DNA of 34,287 nt, taken from assembly GCA_045636065.1 (NCBI GenBank), contig JAZTWW010000007.1:1-34287 (forward strand), in the 5' to 3' direction. Below the pieces are notes generated by a model. The model searched no databases. It was given only the letters and a program-made list of their open reading frames with translations, and was not told where the DNA came from. Position numbers and translations under genes: made by a program. Source of the stretch: RGIG5050 sp045636065 (GTDB lineage: Bacteria > Verrucomicrobiota > Kiritimatiellia > RFP12 > UBA1067). Below, piece after piece: positions 7,308 through 15,289 of the stretch; position 1 is the first letter of the stretch, and each line of letters starts with the position of its first letter.

Positions 7308-7406
7308 CACCATCCGCAATAATGCCGTGCATTGCTTGAGCGTGCTTCCCCAAACTGCGCCCCCCCCGCGGCCCATTGGAAGCGGCCGTCGCTCATTGCG
7401 GAGCGG
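7308..7406 (+). repeat. Dispersed repeat, module C (copy 1)
   Basis: About 99 bases shared with 9249-9337, and over its right half with 33930-33996. Common blocks in order are CACCATCCGCAATAATGCC, GTGCTTCCCCAAACTGCGCC, AGCGGCCG and TTGCGGAGCG. It fills the gap between the convergent integrase and cysK genes and ends next to the cysK stop codon. All three copies have the same orientation. Confidence 0.75.
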
Positions 7407-7407
7407 G

Positions 7408-8331
7408 CTATTCGTATAGCCACGTAGAGAGGTACCTCTCGCCCGTGTCCGGCAGTAGCACGACCAAGGTTTTGCCGGCGAATTCCGGGCGCTTGGAAAG
7501 CTCGAGGGCCGCCCAGAGCGCTGCGCCTGACGAGATGCCGATGAGCAGCCCCTCCTCGGCGGCCGCCGTGCGCGCCGTCCTTCCGGCATCCTCCGCTGAC
7601 GCCTTTATGACCTCCGTCAGGATTGATGCGTCCATCACCTTCGGGACGAACCCCGCTCCTATGCCCTGGAGCTTGTGGGGGCCAGGCTGGCCGCCGGAGA
7701 GTACGGGCGAGGTGTCGGGCTCGACCGCGAAGAGCTTGATGTCAGGGTTCCTCTCCTTCAAATACCTGCCGGTGCCGGTTATCGTGCCGCCCGTGCCGAC
7801 GCCGGCGACGAACGCCGCCACCTCGCCGCCGGTGCCGGCCCAGATCTCGGGGCCTGTCGTGCGGTAGTGGGCCTCGGGGTTCGCGGGATTCTCGAACTGC
7901 TGGAGGATCACCGAGCCTGGTGTCGAGTCGCGGAGCTCGTTGGCCTTTGCGATCGCCCCCTTCATTCCGGCGGCGCCGGGCGTAAGGACGATCTCCGCAC
8001 CGTATGCAGCCGCGAGCCTGCGGCGCTCTATCGACATCGTCTCGGGCATGGTGAGGATGAGGTGGTAGCCCCTTACGGCGGAGACGAGCGCGAGTCCGAC
8101 GCCAGTGTTGCCGCTTGTCGGCTCTATGATGGTCGCGCCCGGCTTGAGAGTGCCGTTCCGCTCGGCCGCTTCGACCATTGCGAGCGCGACGCGGTCCTTG
8201 ACGCTCCCGCCCGGGTTGAAGAACTCCACCTTCGCAAGAACCCTTGCGCCGCCCTTGTTCAACTTGCCGGAGATCTCGACGAGCGGCGTCGCGCCCACCT
8301 TCTCCAGAATGTTCTTTGCCGTCGTGCCCAT
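7408..8331 (-). CDS. cysK: Cysteine synthase A (O-acetylserine sulfhydrylase)
   Basis: 307 residues of a PLP-dependent fold-type II enzyme that makes cysteine from O-acetylserine and sulfide. The PLP lysine is in NPGGSVKDRVA (about residues 38-48), the substrate loop is PTSGNTGVGLA, the phosphate-binding loop is GVGTGGTITGTG and the C-terminal Ser of ISSGAALWAA contacts the cofactor. Length is normal for CysK. ATG 8331 is chosen because AAGGAG and GAGG precede it and a promoter lies about 40 bases further up; a longer open frame to 8400 runs through the promoter. Monocistronic and convergent with the integrase. A serine acetyltransferase (cysE) partner is not in the window. Confidence 0.95.
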   Translation of the reverse strand: MGTTAKNILEKVGATPLVEISGKLNKGGARVLAKVEFFNPGGSVKDRVALAMVEAAERNGTLKPGATIIEPTSGNTGVGLALVSAVRGYHLILTMPETMSIERRRLAAAYGAEIVLTPGAAGMKGAIAKANELRDSTPGSVILQQFENPANPEAHYRTTGPEIWAGTGGEVAAFVAGVGTGGTITGTGRYLKERNPDIKLFAVEPDTSPVLSGGQPGPHKLQGIGAGFVPKVMDASILTEVIKASAEDAGRTARTAAAEEGLLIGISSGAALWAALELSKRPEFAGKTLVVLLPDTGERYLSTWLYE

Positions 8332-8370
8332 TGCCTCTTCTCCTTTTCCGGTATGCCGGTTGCGGATACT

Positions 8371-8400
8371 ATTATACCACAAAGCATCCGATATTCCCAA
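8371..8400 (-). promoter_or_regulatory. Promoter of cysK
   Basis: Minus strand: -35 TTGGGA (8400-8395), 18-base spacer, -10 TATAAT (8376-8371) within TGGTATAAT (extended -10). The predicted start is near 8364, giving a short leader with a small CCGG-CATA-CCGG hairpin before the AAGGAG ribosome site. Confidence 0.7.
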
Positions 8401-8468
8401 GAGGATTTGTGGATTAGTGGATTAGAAGTGGCGAGCCGAGTTTGGGGGAAGGGATCGAAGGGATCTAC

Positions 8469-8610
8469 GGGATAAAAGCGATAAATCCAATTGGATGGAC
8501 AGTGATTGGGCGAAGGGATAAAAGCGATAAATCCAATTGGATGGATAGTGATTGGGCGAAGGGATACAAGCGATGGAAGCGATAAATCGGATGGATCGGC
8601 GAATGGTGAT
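8469..8610 (+). repeat. Module A repeat: two 46-bp tandem units plus one degenerate unit
   Basis: Units 8469-8514 and 8515-8560 are both exactly 46 bases and differ by one base (GACAGTG versus GATAGTG). A third, altered unit with an insertion starts at 8561. Each unit starts GGGATAAAAGCGATAAATCC and contains the perfect 12-base palindrome ATCCAATTGGAT (8486-8497 in the first unit). Related units occur inverted at 8696-8773 and 7286-7304, and direct at 33760-33860. Confidence 0.85.
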
Positions 8611-8695
8611 CGATACTGCGCTGGCTGGGCTTGCAATGGCCCTTTAGCTACTCCAAGCGCGGCTTGCAACTATCCTTCAGCGGCGCCAGGCTCCT

Positions 8696-8773
8696 TTTTA
8701 TCCCTTTGCCCATTCCCAGTTCACTCATCGGATCTATCGCTTGTATCCCTTTGATCGCTTATATCCCTTGCCC
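8696..8773 (-). repeat. Module A repeat, inverted copies
   Basis: On the minus strand this reads as three module A cores: GGGATATAAGCGATC, GGGATACAAGCGATAGATCC and a trailing GGGATAAAAA. It faces the direct copies at 8469-8610, so the two blocks could pair as an imperfect long stem about 85 bases apart. Confidence 0.7.
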
Positions 8774-8812
8774 AAAAATCGGCTTGCCGCAATAATCCTC
8801 TGAATCGGCTGA

Positions 8813-8896
8813 GAATGTGCCCGCGGCACTCACTTGCTTCCCCGTTTATGCCTCCACTACCCCACCCGAGCGGAGCAAGGGTGCTGCCGCTTCCCC
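8813..8896 (+). repeat. Dispersed repeat, module B (copy 1)
   Basis: 84 bases closely matching 33856-33937. The most conserved stretch is CCCACCCGAGCGGAGCAAGG followed by GTGCTGCCGCTTCCCC. The same A-then-B-then-C order is found at the other locus. Confidence 0.8.
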
Positions 8897-9248
8897 TCCC
8901 AAGTCGCATAAAGGCAGCAGTTTGGGGATGCACGCTCTCACCAGCGGCATCCTAGCGGATTGAAGGGTGCAAAGGTCGGCTTGAGATTAGCCTTAACTGG
9001 CTTGAGATTAGCCGCCCTCGAATATAAGTCCAATAAGGCTTGCAGGTCTCTTCGCCCCAGCGATGTAAGGTCGAGCCGGTGCGGCACTTACGCATTGGAA
9101 CCAACTTTCTTGGCGAAGACCGCCAAGCGAGGGCCCGAAAAACTTTCTCATATAATAAACTTACGGGCCCGAGCGCTCGCAGGGGCGAAGGAGACCGGAA
9201 AGCCTCCAACACCAAGTGCGCAAGCCAATCCCAGCCACACCTCCCCAC
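8897..9248. other. Intergenic stretch without a recognised gene
   Basis: No convincing coding frame. It holds a 15-base direct repeat GGCTTGAGATTAGCC at 8978-8992 and 8999-9013, a perfect 7-bp hairpin (CTTGGCG/CGCCAAG, 9109-9127, loop AAGAC), and an isolated TATAAT (9151-9156) lying between GGGCCCG (9131-9137) and CGGGCCC (9164-9170). There is no good -35 at 17 bases, so I do not call a promoter. Confidence 0.5.
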
Positions 9249-9354
9249 CACCATCCGCAATAATGCCCTATTGCGCAGCGTGCTTCCCCAAACTGCGCCC
9301 CGGCCCCCAAGCGGCCGCCGCCACTTGCGGAGCGAGCACCTTTGCGGAGCGAGC
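9249..9354 (+). repeat. Dispersed repeat, module C (copy 2)
   Basis: The core 9249-9337 matches 7308-7406 in block order. An extra copy of the terminal TTGCGGAGCGAGC motif follows at 9342-9354. The repeat ends 12 bases before the -35 box of the thrS promoter. Confidence 0.75.
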
Positions 9355-9366
9355 CCGATTTTAAGG

Positions 9367-9395
9367 TTGTGCCTGGGCGTGAAAAGTGGTAAAAT
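9367..9395 (+). promoter_or_regulatory. Promoter of thrS
   Basis: -35 TTGTGC (9367-9372), 17 bases, -10 TAAAAT (9390-9395) preceded by TGG. The transcript should start near 9402 with a leader of about 37 bases, too short for a T-box; none of the T-box antiterminator sequence is visible. Confidence 0.7.
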
Positions 9396-9438
9396 ATCCT
9401 CTTTGGAATACCAGACATTTCAAGCGAAGGTACGAGAC

Positions 9439-11175
9439 ATGGACATTAACGACGAAAAGCGGCGCCATTCGGCCGCGCATCTGACCGCCCGCGCGGTCAT
9501 GAACCTCTTTGACGGAGTGCAGGTAGACATCGGCCCCGCCACGGATGAAGGCTTCTACTACGATTTCGACATTCCCGTCAAGATCACACCCGAGGACTTC
9601 CCGAGGATCGAGGCCGAGGTGGCCCGCCTCATCGCCCTCGACGAACCGTTCGTCCAGAAGACCGTGACGCGCGACGAGGCCAAGGCGCTCCTTGCCGGCC
9701 AGCATTTCAAGCTCGAGCGCCTCCAGGACATCCCCGAGGGCGAGCCCATATCCACCTACACCGTCGGCGAATACGTCGAGATGTGCCGCGGCCCGCACGT
9801 CGCGCACTCCGCAGAGATCGGCGCCGTCAAGATCGTCTCCGTCGCAGGAAGCTACTACAGGGGCAAGGAGACCAATCCCATGCTCCAGCGCATCTACGGC
9901 ATCGTCGGAAAGGACAAGGCCGAGCTCGACGCGATCATCGCCCGCCAGGAGGAGGCCAAGAAGCGCGACCACCGCGTCCTCGGCAGGCAGCTTGAGCTTT
10001 TCACCATCACCGAGTCCGTAGGCCCGGGCCTCGCCCACTGGCTGCCGAGGGGCGCGCGCGTGAGGGTGGCGATCGAGAACTACTGGCGCACGAAGCACTA
10101 CGAGGCCGGATACGAGATCGTCTACACGCCCCATGTCGGAAGGAGCAACCTCTGGCAGACTTCCGGGCATCTCGGCTTCTACAAGGAGGGCATGTTCCCG
10201 CCCATGAAGGTGCAGGAGGGCGAGGGCGAAGGCTCCTACGTCGAGGAATACTATGTAAAGCCGATGAACTGCCCGTTCCACATCCAGGTCTACCAGAACT
10301 CCAAGCGCAGCTACAGGGAGCTGCCGCTGAGGTACGCCGAGCTCGGCACCGTCTACCGCTACGAGAAGGACGGCGTACGGCATGGCCTCTTCCGCGTTCG
10401 CGGCTTCACGCAGGACGATGCGCACATCTTCTGCACGCCCGACCAGATAGTGGACGAGATCCGCTCCACCGTGAACTTCGCCAAGATGATGCTCGGCCGC
10501 TTCGGCTTCACCGAGATCCAGGCGTTCCTCTCCACCAAGCCCGCAAAGGCCGTCGGCGACCCCGCGCGCTGGGACGAAGCCACCGCTTCGCTCAGGTCCG
10601 CGCTTGAGGCCGAAGGCATGCCCTACGAGGTGGACGAAGGCGGCGGCGCGTTCTACGGCCCCAAGATAGACATGAAGATCAAGGACGCCCTCGGCCGCCC
10701 GTGGCAGCTCGGCACCGTCCAGTTCGACTTCAACCTCCCAGAACGCTTCAACCTCACCTACGTCGGGCCTGACGGCAAGGAGCATCGCCCCTACATGGTC
10801 CATCGCGCGCTCCTCGGCTCCATCGAGCGCTTCTTCGGCATCCTGATAGAGCATTACGCAGGCGCGTTCCCGCTCTGGCTCGCCCCCGAGCAGGTGCGCA
10901 TCCTGCCGATAACCGACAAGCAGCTCGGCTACGCGAAGTCGATCTCCTCCGCCCTCAAGGCGGCCGGATACCGTGTCGAGATCGACACCGGGGCCGACAA
11001 GCTCGGCGCCAAGATAAGGAGCGCCCAGCTCTGGAAGGTGCCGTACATGGTAGTCGTCGGCGGACGCGACGAGGCCGCGGGAACGATAAGCGTAAGATCC
11101 AGGAAAGACGGCGATCTCGGCGGAATGCGCCTTGAGGACTTCATCGGGCGTCTCAATGCGGAGATGTCCCAATGA
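9439..11175 (+). CDS. thrS: Threonine--tRNA ligase lacking the TGS domain
   Basis: 578 residues. It charges tRNA-Thr with threonine. The protein starts directly at the tRNA editing (SAD) domain, with the HxxxH motif as HSAAH (residues 10-14) and the distal CRGPH motif. The class II catalytic core follows: the zinc-binding Cys in PMNCPFH, motif 2 with RYEKDGVRHGLFRVRGF, and motif 3 near VHRALLGSIERFFGIL. The anticodon-binding domain occupies about the last 100 residues (PEQVRILPIT onwards). The usual 60-residue N-terminal TGS domain is absent. The frame upstream of ATG 9439 is open but lies in repeat sequence and across the promoter, and does not encode a TGS fold. The stop overlaps the argJ start in ATGA. 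Confidence 0.96.
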   Translation: MDINDEKRRHSAAHLTARAVMNLFDGVQVDIGPATDEGFYYDFDIPVKITPEDFPRIEAEVARLIALDEPFVQKTVTRDEAKALLAGQHFKLERLQDIPEGEPISTYTVGEYVEMCRGPHVAHSAEIGAVKIVSVAGSYYRGKETNPMLQRIYGIVGKDKAELDAIIARQEEAKKRDHRVLGRQLELFTITESVGPGLAHWLPRGARVRVAIENYWRTKHYEAGYEIVYTPHVGRSNLWQTSGHLGFYKEGMFPPMKVQEGEGEGSYVEEYYVKPMNCPFHIQVYQNSKRSYRELPLRYAELGTVYRYEKDGVRHGLFRVRGFTQDDAHIFCTPDQIVDEIRSTVNFAKMMLGRFGFTEIQAFLSTKPAKAVGDPARWDEATASLRSALEAEGMPYEVDEGGGAFYGPKIDMKIKDALGRPWQLGTVQFDFNLPERFNLTYVGPDGKEHRPYMVHRALLGSIERFFGILIEHYAGAFPLWLAPEQVRILPITDKQLGYAKSISSALKAAGYRVEIDTGADKLGAKIRSAQLWKVPYMVVVGGRDEAAGTISVRSRKDGDLGGMRLEDFIGRLNAEMSQ

Positions 11176-12383
11176 AGCGGATCGCTGGAGGAGTGACGGC
11201 TGCTAAGGGATTCCGCGTCGCCGCCGCGGCTGCAGCCATAAAGTACGAGGGGCGCAGCGACGTGGCCCTCATCGTGGCCGACAGGCCCGTGGCCGCCGCG
11301 GCGGTGTTCACGACAAACAAGGTCGCCGCAGCCCCTGTCGTCTTCGACCGCGCGCACATGAAAGGCGGCCGCCTTCAGGCCATACTTGCGAACTCGGGAT
11401 GCGCGAACGCCTGCACCGGCCAGGCTGGCCTTGCAGACGCGGAGCTTTCCGCCAACATGACGGCCGGCGAGCTCGGCATCTCCCCGAAACTCGTGGCGGT
11501 CGCCTCCACGGGAGTGATCGGAAGAAGGCTTCCAGTCGATAGGCTTGCCGCAGGCATGAAGGAGGCGGCGCGCAAACTCTCAAGGGGGCCTGCCGTCGCG
11601 CACGAGGCCGCTAAGGCCATAATGACGACGGACACCAAGCCCAAGGAGGCCGCCGTCGAGACGGTCATAGGCGGCAGGCGCGTCGTTGTCGGAGGGATGT
11701 GCAAGGGCTCCGGCATGATAGAGCCCAACATGGCGACGATGCTCGGCTTCATAACGACCGATGCGGCGATCACCCCCGCGATGCTTAGGCGCGCGCTTAG
11801 AAGGGCCGTCGCGATCTCGTTCAACCGCGTGGTCGTCGACGGCGACGAATCCACGAACGACAGCGTATTCGTCATGGCAAGCGGCGAAGCCGGCAACGCC
11901 GTGATAGACTCCCCGGGCGAAGACTACGAGGCGTTCGTCGAAGCGCTTGCCGCAGTGGGCGTCGATCTCGCCAAGCAGATTGCGAAGGACGGCGAAGGCG
12001 CCACCAAGTTCGTCACCGTGACAGTAAAAGGCGCAAAGAACGCGCGCGACGCCGAAAGGGCGGCCCGCTCCATCGCCAAAAGCCCGCTCGCCAAGACGAG
12101 CTGGTTCGGGCGCGATCCAAACTGGGGGCGCGTTCTCGCGGCGGCCGGGTATTCCGGCGCGGATGTCGATGCCGAAAAGGCCGAGGTGTTCTACGACGGC
12201 GAATGGGCGTACAGGAAAGGCGAAGTCGCCGGCCCCGCCCAGCTCAAGGCCCTAGCCAAGGTCCTAGCCAAGAACGAATTCACCGTTGCCGTCGATCTCC
12301 ACCTGGGGGACGGCGAGGCATCCATCTACACGTGCGACTTCTCTCTCGACTACGTCCACATCAATGCGGACTACACGACCTGA
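11172..12383 (+). CDS. argJ: Bifunctional glutamate N-acetyltransferase / ornithine acetyltransferase
   Basis: 403 residues. ArgJ moves the acetyl group from N-acetylornithine to glutamate in the cyclic arginine pathway. The precursor cuts itself before a conserved Thr, and the cleavage site is present as KGSGMIEPNMATMLGF (about residues 178-193, nucleophile Thr in MATML). Other family motifs are FTTNKVAAAPV, ILANSGCANACTG, VASTGVIGRRLP, VVVDGDESTNDS and a C-terminal SLDYVHINADYTT. Whether it also makes acetylglutamate from acetyl-CoA cannot be read from sequence. The start overlaps the thrS stop (ATGA), so it is translationally coupled. The later step enzyme argF is in the same window at 28409-29416, in another unit. 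Confidence 0.95.
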   Translation: MKRIAGGVTAAKGFRVAAAAAAIKYEGRSDVALIVADRPVAAAAVFTTNKVAAAPVVFDRAHMKGGRLQAILANSGCANACTGQAGLADAELSANMTAGELGISPKLVAVASTGVIGRRLPVDRLAAGMKEAARKLSRGPAVAHEAAKAIMTTDTKPKEAAVETVIGGRRVVVGGMCKGSGMIEPNMATMLGFITTDAAITPAMLRRALRRAVAISFNRVVVDGDESTNDSVFVMASGEAGNAVIDSPGEDYEAFVEALAAVGVDLAKQIAKDGEGATKFVTVTVKGAKNARDAERAARSIAKSPLAKTSWFGRDPNWGRVLAAAGYSGADVDAEKAEVFYDGEWAYRKGEVAGPAQLKALAKVLAKNEFTVAVDLHLGDGEASIYTCDFSLDYVHINADYTT

Positions 12384-12412
12384 TCAAATCAAAAGAAAGG
12401 AACGACGCCGCC

Positions 12413-13324
12413 ATGGCAAACACCTTGAAGAAGGGCTTTACGCTCCTTGAACTCCTTGTAGTTATCGGCATAATAGCCGTTCTAGGAGGCGTTCTCATCT
12501 CCGGAATGTTCGGCGCGACTGAAAGCGCAAACGCGACGAAGTGCCTGGTGAACATGCGTTCCCTCTGGACGGCCGTCGACAGCGTCGCCAGCGCGAACGG
12601 CTACTACCCGCCGGCGAGCAGCTACGAGAGCGTGAACATAACGGAGAACGGCACCGCATACGGTGAGGTCAAGGGGTGGATCGGCTGGCTTTCCGGCGAC
12701 GCCTACAAGGATTCCCCGACCGCGACCAAGGCTCAGAGGGGCTGGTACGTGTCGCTCTCCTCGGACGACGATGATACGTACGTGGCCGTGACGAACGGCG
12801 CCATATGGAAGGCGTCCAACGGCAACATCAGCTCGTACGTCTGCCCGACGCACGTCAAGGAATGCAAGGAGAAGGGCTTCAACCCCGGCTGGAGCTACGT
12901 GATGAGCTCCTACTTCACGTATGATCCCGACCGTGGCGGCGGCAACAGCTACATGACGGCCGACGACCGCGTGCGGTATGGCTCCATCAAGGATCCGAGG
13001 CGCGTTCTCATGTTCGCGGAGGTTCCCTTCATCGACGAGCCCGGGTGCGGGCAGAAGGCCAAGCTCAAGGGCGCCAACGGCGATGCGGCGTACGACTGCA
13101 CCCTCGAGTATGACGACGGCATCTGGGGCGGCGCCAAGGAGGCGATAGGCTTCAACCACAAGGTGGACGAGCGCACCGTGGTGGGCCACGTCATATTCGC
13201 CGATGGCCACACCGAGCAGCTCGTCGCTCCGAACGGCTCCACCGATCTCGAGAAGTTCACCAAGTGGCTTTGCGAAGGCACCCAGTACTCCTTCAAGAAC
13301 GGCGAGTACAGGGAAAACGAATAA
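12413..13324 (+). CDS. Prepilin-like secreted protein with N-terminal methylation domain
   Basis: 303 residues. The N-terminus has a type IV prepilin signal: a short basic leader, cleavage after Gly in KKG/FTLLELLVVIGIIAVL, Glu at +5, and a hydrophobic helix. The remaining 250 residues are a soluble, Tyr/Gly/Asp-rich domain with two paired Cys (VCPTHVKEC), ending with a GHVIFADGHTEQL block preceded by NHK. This resembles the H-x9-DG C-terminal motif common in Planctomycetes, Lentisphaerae and Verrucomicrobia pseudopilins. It would be processed by a prepilin peptidase such as the one at 31106-31990 and displayed on the cell surface or in a secretion-type pseudopilus. The start is ATG 12413 with AAAGGA upstream. 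It sits between argJ and purA without other pilus genes. Confidence 0.88.
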   Translation: MANTLKKGFTLLELLVVIGIIAVLGGVLISGMFGATESANATKCLVNMRSLWTAVDSVASANGYYPPASSYESVNITENGTAYGEVKGWIGWLSGDAYKDSPTATKAQRGWYVSLSSDDDDTYVAVTNGAIWKASNGNISSYVCPTHVKECKEKGFNPGWSYVMSSYFTYDPDRGGGNSYMTADDRVRYGSIKDPRRVLMFAEVPFIDEPGCGQKAKLKGANGDAAYDCTLEYDDGIWGGAKEAIGFNHKVDERTVVGHVIFADGHTEQLVAPNGSTDLEKFTKWLCEGTQYSFKNGEYRENE

Positions 13325-13343
13325 CCTCTTTGGGGGCATATGG

Positions 13344-14660
13344 ATGAATACGGTTCTTATCGGTTCGCAGTGGGGTGACGAGGGCAAGGGCAAGATCATC
13401 GACGTGCTGACGGCCGAGGCCGACGTCGTGGTGCGCTACCAGGGAGGCTCGAACGCGGGCCACACCGTGATAGCGGAGGGGAAGAAGCGCGTCCTGAGGC
13501 TCGTGCCGAGCGGAATACTCCACGAAGGCAAGACGTGCGTCATCGGCAACGGCGTGGTGATGAACCCTCTCGATCTCATCGAGGAGATCGAGGCGTTGCG
13601 CTCCACCGGCGTCGAGGCGAGGGGAAGGCTTTTCATCTCCACGAGAACGCAGATGGTGATGCTCTACCACCGCGCGATCGACAAGGCCGAGGAGGCCGCC
13701 CGTCCCGAGGGCAAGAAGATCGGGACGACCGGCCGCGGCATCGGCCCCGCCTACGCGGCGAAGGTCTCGAGAAGCGGCTTAAGGTGCGGCGACATGCTCC
13801 TCGATTCCTTCCTCGACAAGGTGCGCGAGCAGGTGGAGGAGACCAACGCGCGCCTCAAGGAGCTTGACGCCCGCGAGGAGGACATCGCCGTTCCCGGGTG
13901 CACCGTCAAAGGCGGAAGGCTCGACCCCGACGAGATCGTCGAGATATACCGCGCCGCCAAGGAAAGGCTCTCGCCGTACATCATCGACACCATCCCCTAT
14001 CTCCACAAGGCAAAGGCCGAAGGGCGCAGCATCCTTCTCGAAGGTGCGCAGGGCACGATGCTCGACATCGATTTCGGAACGTATCCTTTCGTGACGAGCT
14101 CCAACCCCACCTCCGGCGGCGCTTGCATAGGCTCCGGGCTCTCGCCGCGCGACATCGACCGCGTGGTGGGCGTCGTCAAGGCGTACACGACGCGCGTCGG
14201 CGAGGGGCCGTTCCCGACCGAGCTTTTCGACGATGACGGCAGGACGCTCGCCGAGCGCGGCCACGAGTTCGGCGCCGTCACCGGCCGTCCGCGCCGCTGC
14301 GGCTGGTACGACGCGGTCGTCGCGCGCTACGCGCAGCAGGTGAACGGCGTCGACTACTGGGCGCTCACCAAGCTCGACGTGATGGACGTTTTCGGGAAGA
14401 TCCGCATCTGCACGGCGTACGAGCTTGACGGCAAGGTGATCGACTACATGCCTTCGAGCGTCGACGAGCTTGCCCGCGTCAAGCCCATATACGAGGAGAT
14501 GGACGGCTGGATGTGCGAGACGAGCGGCATAACACGCATCGAGGATCTGCCGCCAAAGGCGAAGGCGTACGTCGACAGGCTCGTCGAGCTTTCCGGCGGC
14601 GCGCTCGGGATACTTTCGATAGGCCCGGCGCGCGAATCGACGCTCAGACTCTCCATATAG
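13344..14660 (+). CDS. purA: Adenylosuccinate synthetase
   Basis: 438 residues. It catalyses GTP-dependent joining of IMP and aspartate, the first committed step to AMP. The N-terminal P-loop is GSQWGDEGKGK (residues 7-17), followed by GGSNAGHTV (about 36-44), IGTTGRGIGPAY, the IMP-contacting LLEGAQGTMLDIDFGTYPFVTSSNP region and the C-terminal TKLDVMD motif. Length is standard. The start is ATG 13344, with a GGGGG stretch about eight bases upstream; a longer open frame exists but the family begins with M-x-TVLIGSQW. It follows the prepilin-like gene by 19 bases and precedes upp by eight, so it probably belongs to the thrS-argJ transcript. Confidence 0.97.
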   Translation: MNTVLIGSQWGDEGKGKIIDVLTAEADVVVRYQGGSNAGHTVIAEGKKRVLRLVPSGILHEGKTCVIGNGVVMNPLDLIEEIEALRSTGVEARGRLFISTRTQMVMLYHRAIDKAEEAARPEGKKIGTTGRGIGPAYAAKVSRSGLRCGDMLLDSFLDKVREQVEETNARLKELDAREEDIAVPGCTVKGGRLDPDEIVEIYRAAKERLSPYIIDTIPYLHKAKAEGRSILLEGAQGTMLDIDFGTYPFVTSSNPTSGGACIGSGLSPRDIDRVVGVVKAYTTRVGEGPFPTELFDDDGRTLAERGHEFGAVTGRPRRCGWYDAVVARYAQQVNGVDYWALTKLDVMDVFGKIRICTAYELDGKVIDYMPSSVDELARVKPIYEEMDGWMCETSGITRIEDLPPKAKAYVDRLVELSGGALGILSIGPARESTLRLSI

Positions 14661-14668
14661 GCGTAGAA

Positions 14669-15289
14669 ATGGCAACAGTAATCACACATCCGCTCGTAAA
14701 GCACCGCATGACGTACATGCGGAACATCGACACGAAGCCGAAGCTCTTCCGCGAGCTCGTCTCCGAGGTGACGATCCTGCTCGCGTACGAGGCGCTGCGC
14801 GACATCCGTACGGCCAAGGTCGAGATCCAGACTCCCATAGCGAAGACGATGGGCGACAAGATCTCCGAGTCGATCGTCATCGCGCCCATCCTCAGGGCGG
14901 GCATGGGTATGCTCGACGGGATGCTCGATCTCCTTCCCTACGCGAAGGTGGGCGTTCTCGGGATGCAGCGCAACGAGGAGACGGCCGAGCCCGTCCCCTA
15001 CTACGCGAAGGTCCCCCCCGCGAAGGGCGGCGAGCTTGCCATCGTGGTGGATCCGATGCTGGCCACGGGCGGAAGCGCCGTCGATGCCGTTTCGCAGCTC
15101 AAGAAGCTCGGGTACGGGAGGATCATCTTCCTCAGCCTCGTTTCGGCCCCCGTGGGCATAGAGAATTTCGAAAGGCACCATCCTGACGTTCCCGTCTACA
15201 CGGCCTCCGTCGATGAATGCCTCAATTCGAACTTCTACATCGTCCCCGGTCTCGGCGACGCCGGCGACCGCATCTTCGGCACGTTCTGA
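14669..15289 (+). CDS. upp: Uracil phosphoribosyltransferase
   Basis: 206 residues. It salvages uracil to UMP using PRPP. Motifs seen are HPLVKHRMTYMRN at the N-terminus, PILRAGMGMLDGML (about 73-86), the PRPP-binding loop VDPMLATGGSAVDA (about 127-140) and the C-terminal YIVPGLGDAGDRIFGTF typical of bacterial Upp. Start ATG 14669 has only a weak ribosome-site (GGCGTAGAA). It lies eight bases after purA, so purine and pyrimidine supply genes are co-transcribed. A TACAAT box for the next gene lies just after its stop. Confidence 0.97.
   Translation: MATVITHPLVKHRMTYMRNIDTKPKLFRELVSEVTILLAYEALRDIRTAKVEIQTPIAKTMGDKISESIVIAPILRAGMGMLDGMLDLLPYAKVGVLGMQRNEETAEPVPYYAKVPPAKGGELAIVVDPMLATGGSAVDAVSQLKKLGYGRIIFLSLVSAPVGIENFERHHPDVPVYTASVDECLNSNFYIVPGLGDAGDRIFGTF

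Noticed and set aside
8469..8610. Possible CRISPR array in the 46-base tandem repeats
   Set aside because: The units abut with no spacers, only two or three copies exist, and no cas gene is present.
8469..8933. Small open frames in repeat-rich DNA (for example a conserved GSTLAPLGWG phrase on the minus strand at 8721-8933 and 33753-33971)
   Set aside because: The shared peptide is only the translation of repeat module B. The frames are short, have no ribosome site and no recognisable domain.
6355..9354. Integron (integrase plus attC sites) because a tyrosine recombinase precedes repeats
   Set aside because: No RYYYAAC/GTTRRRY attC boxes, no gene cassettes, and cysK is a normal housekeeping gene with its own promoter.
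9249..9438. T-box regulation of thrS
   Set aside because: The leader is about 37 bases and no antiterminator sequence or specifier hairpin is present.
9361..11172. Long open frame on the minus strand opposite thrS (about 600 codons)
   Set aside because: Overlaps a clear thrS throughout; composition is that of the complementary strand of a high-GC gene and no motif is seen.
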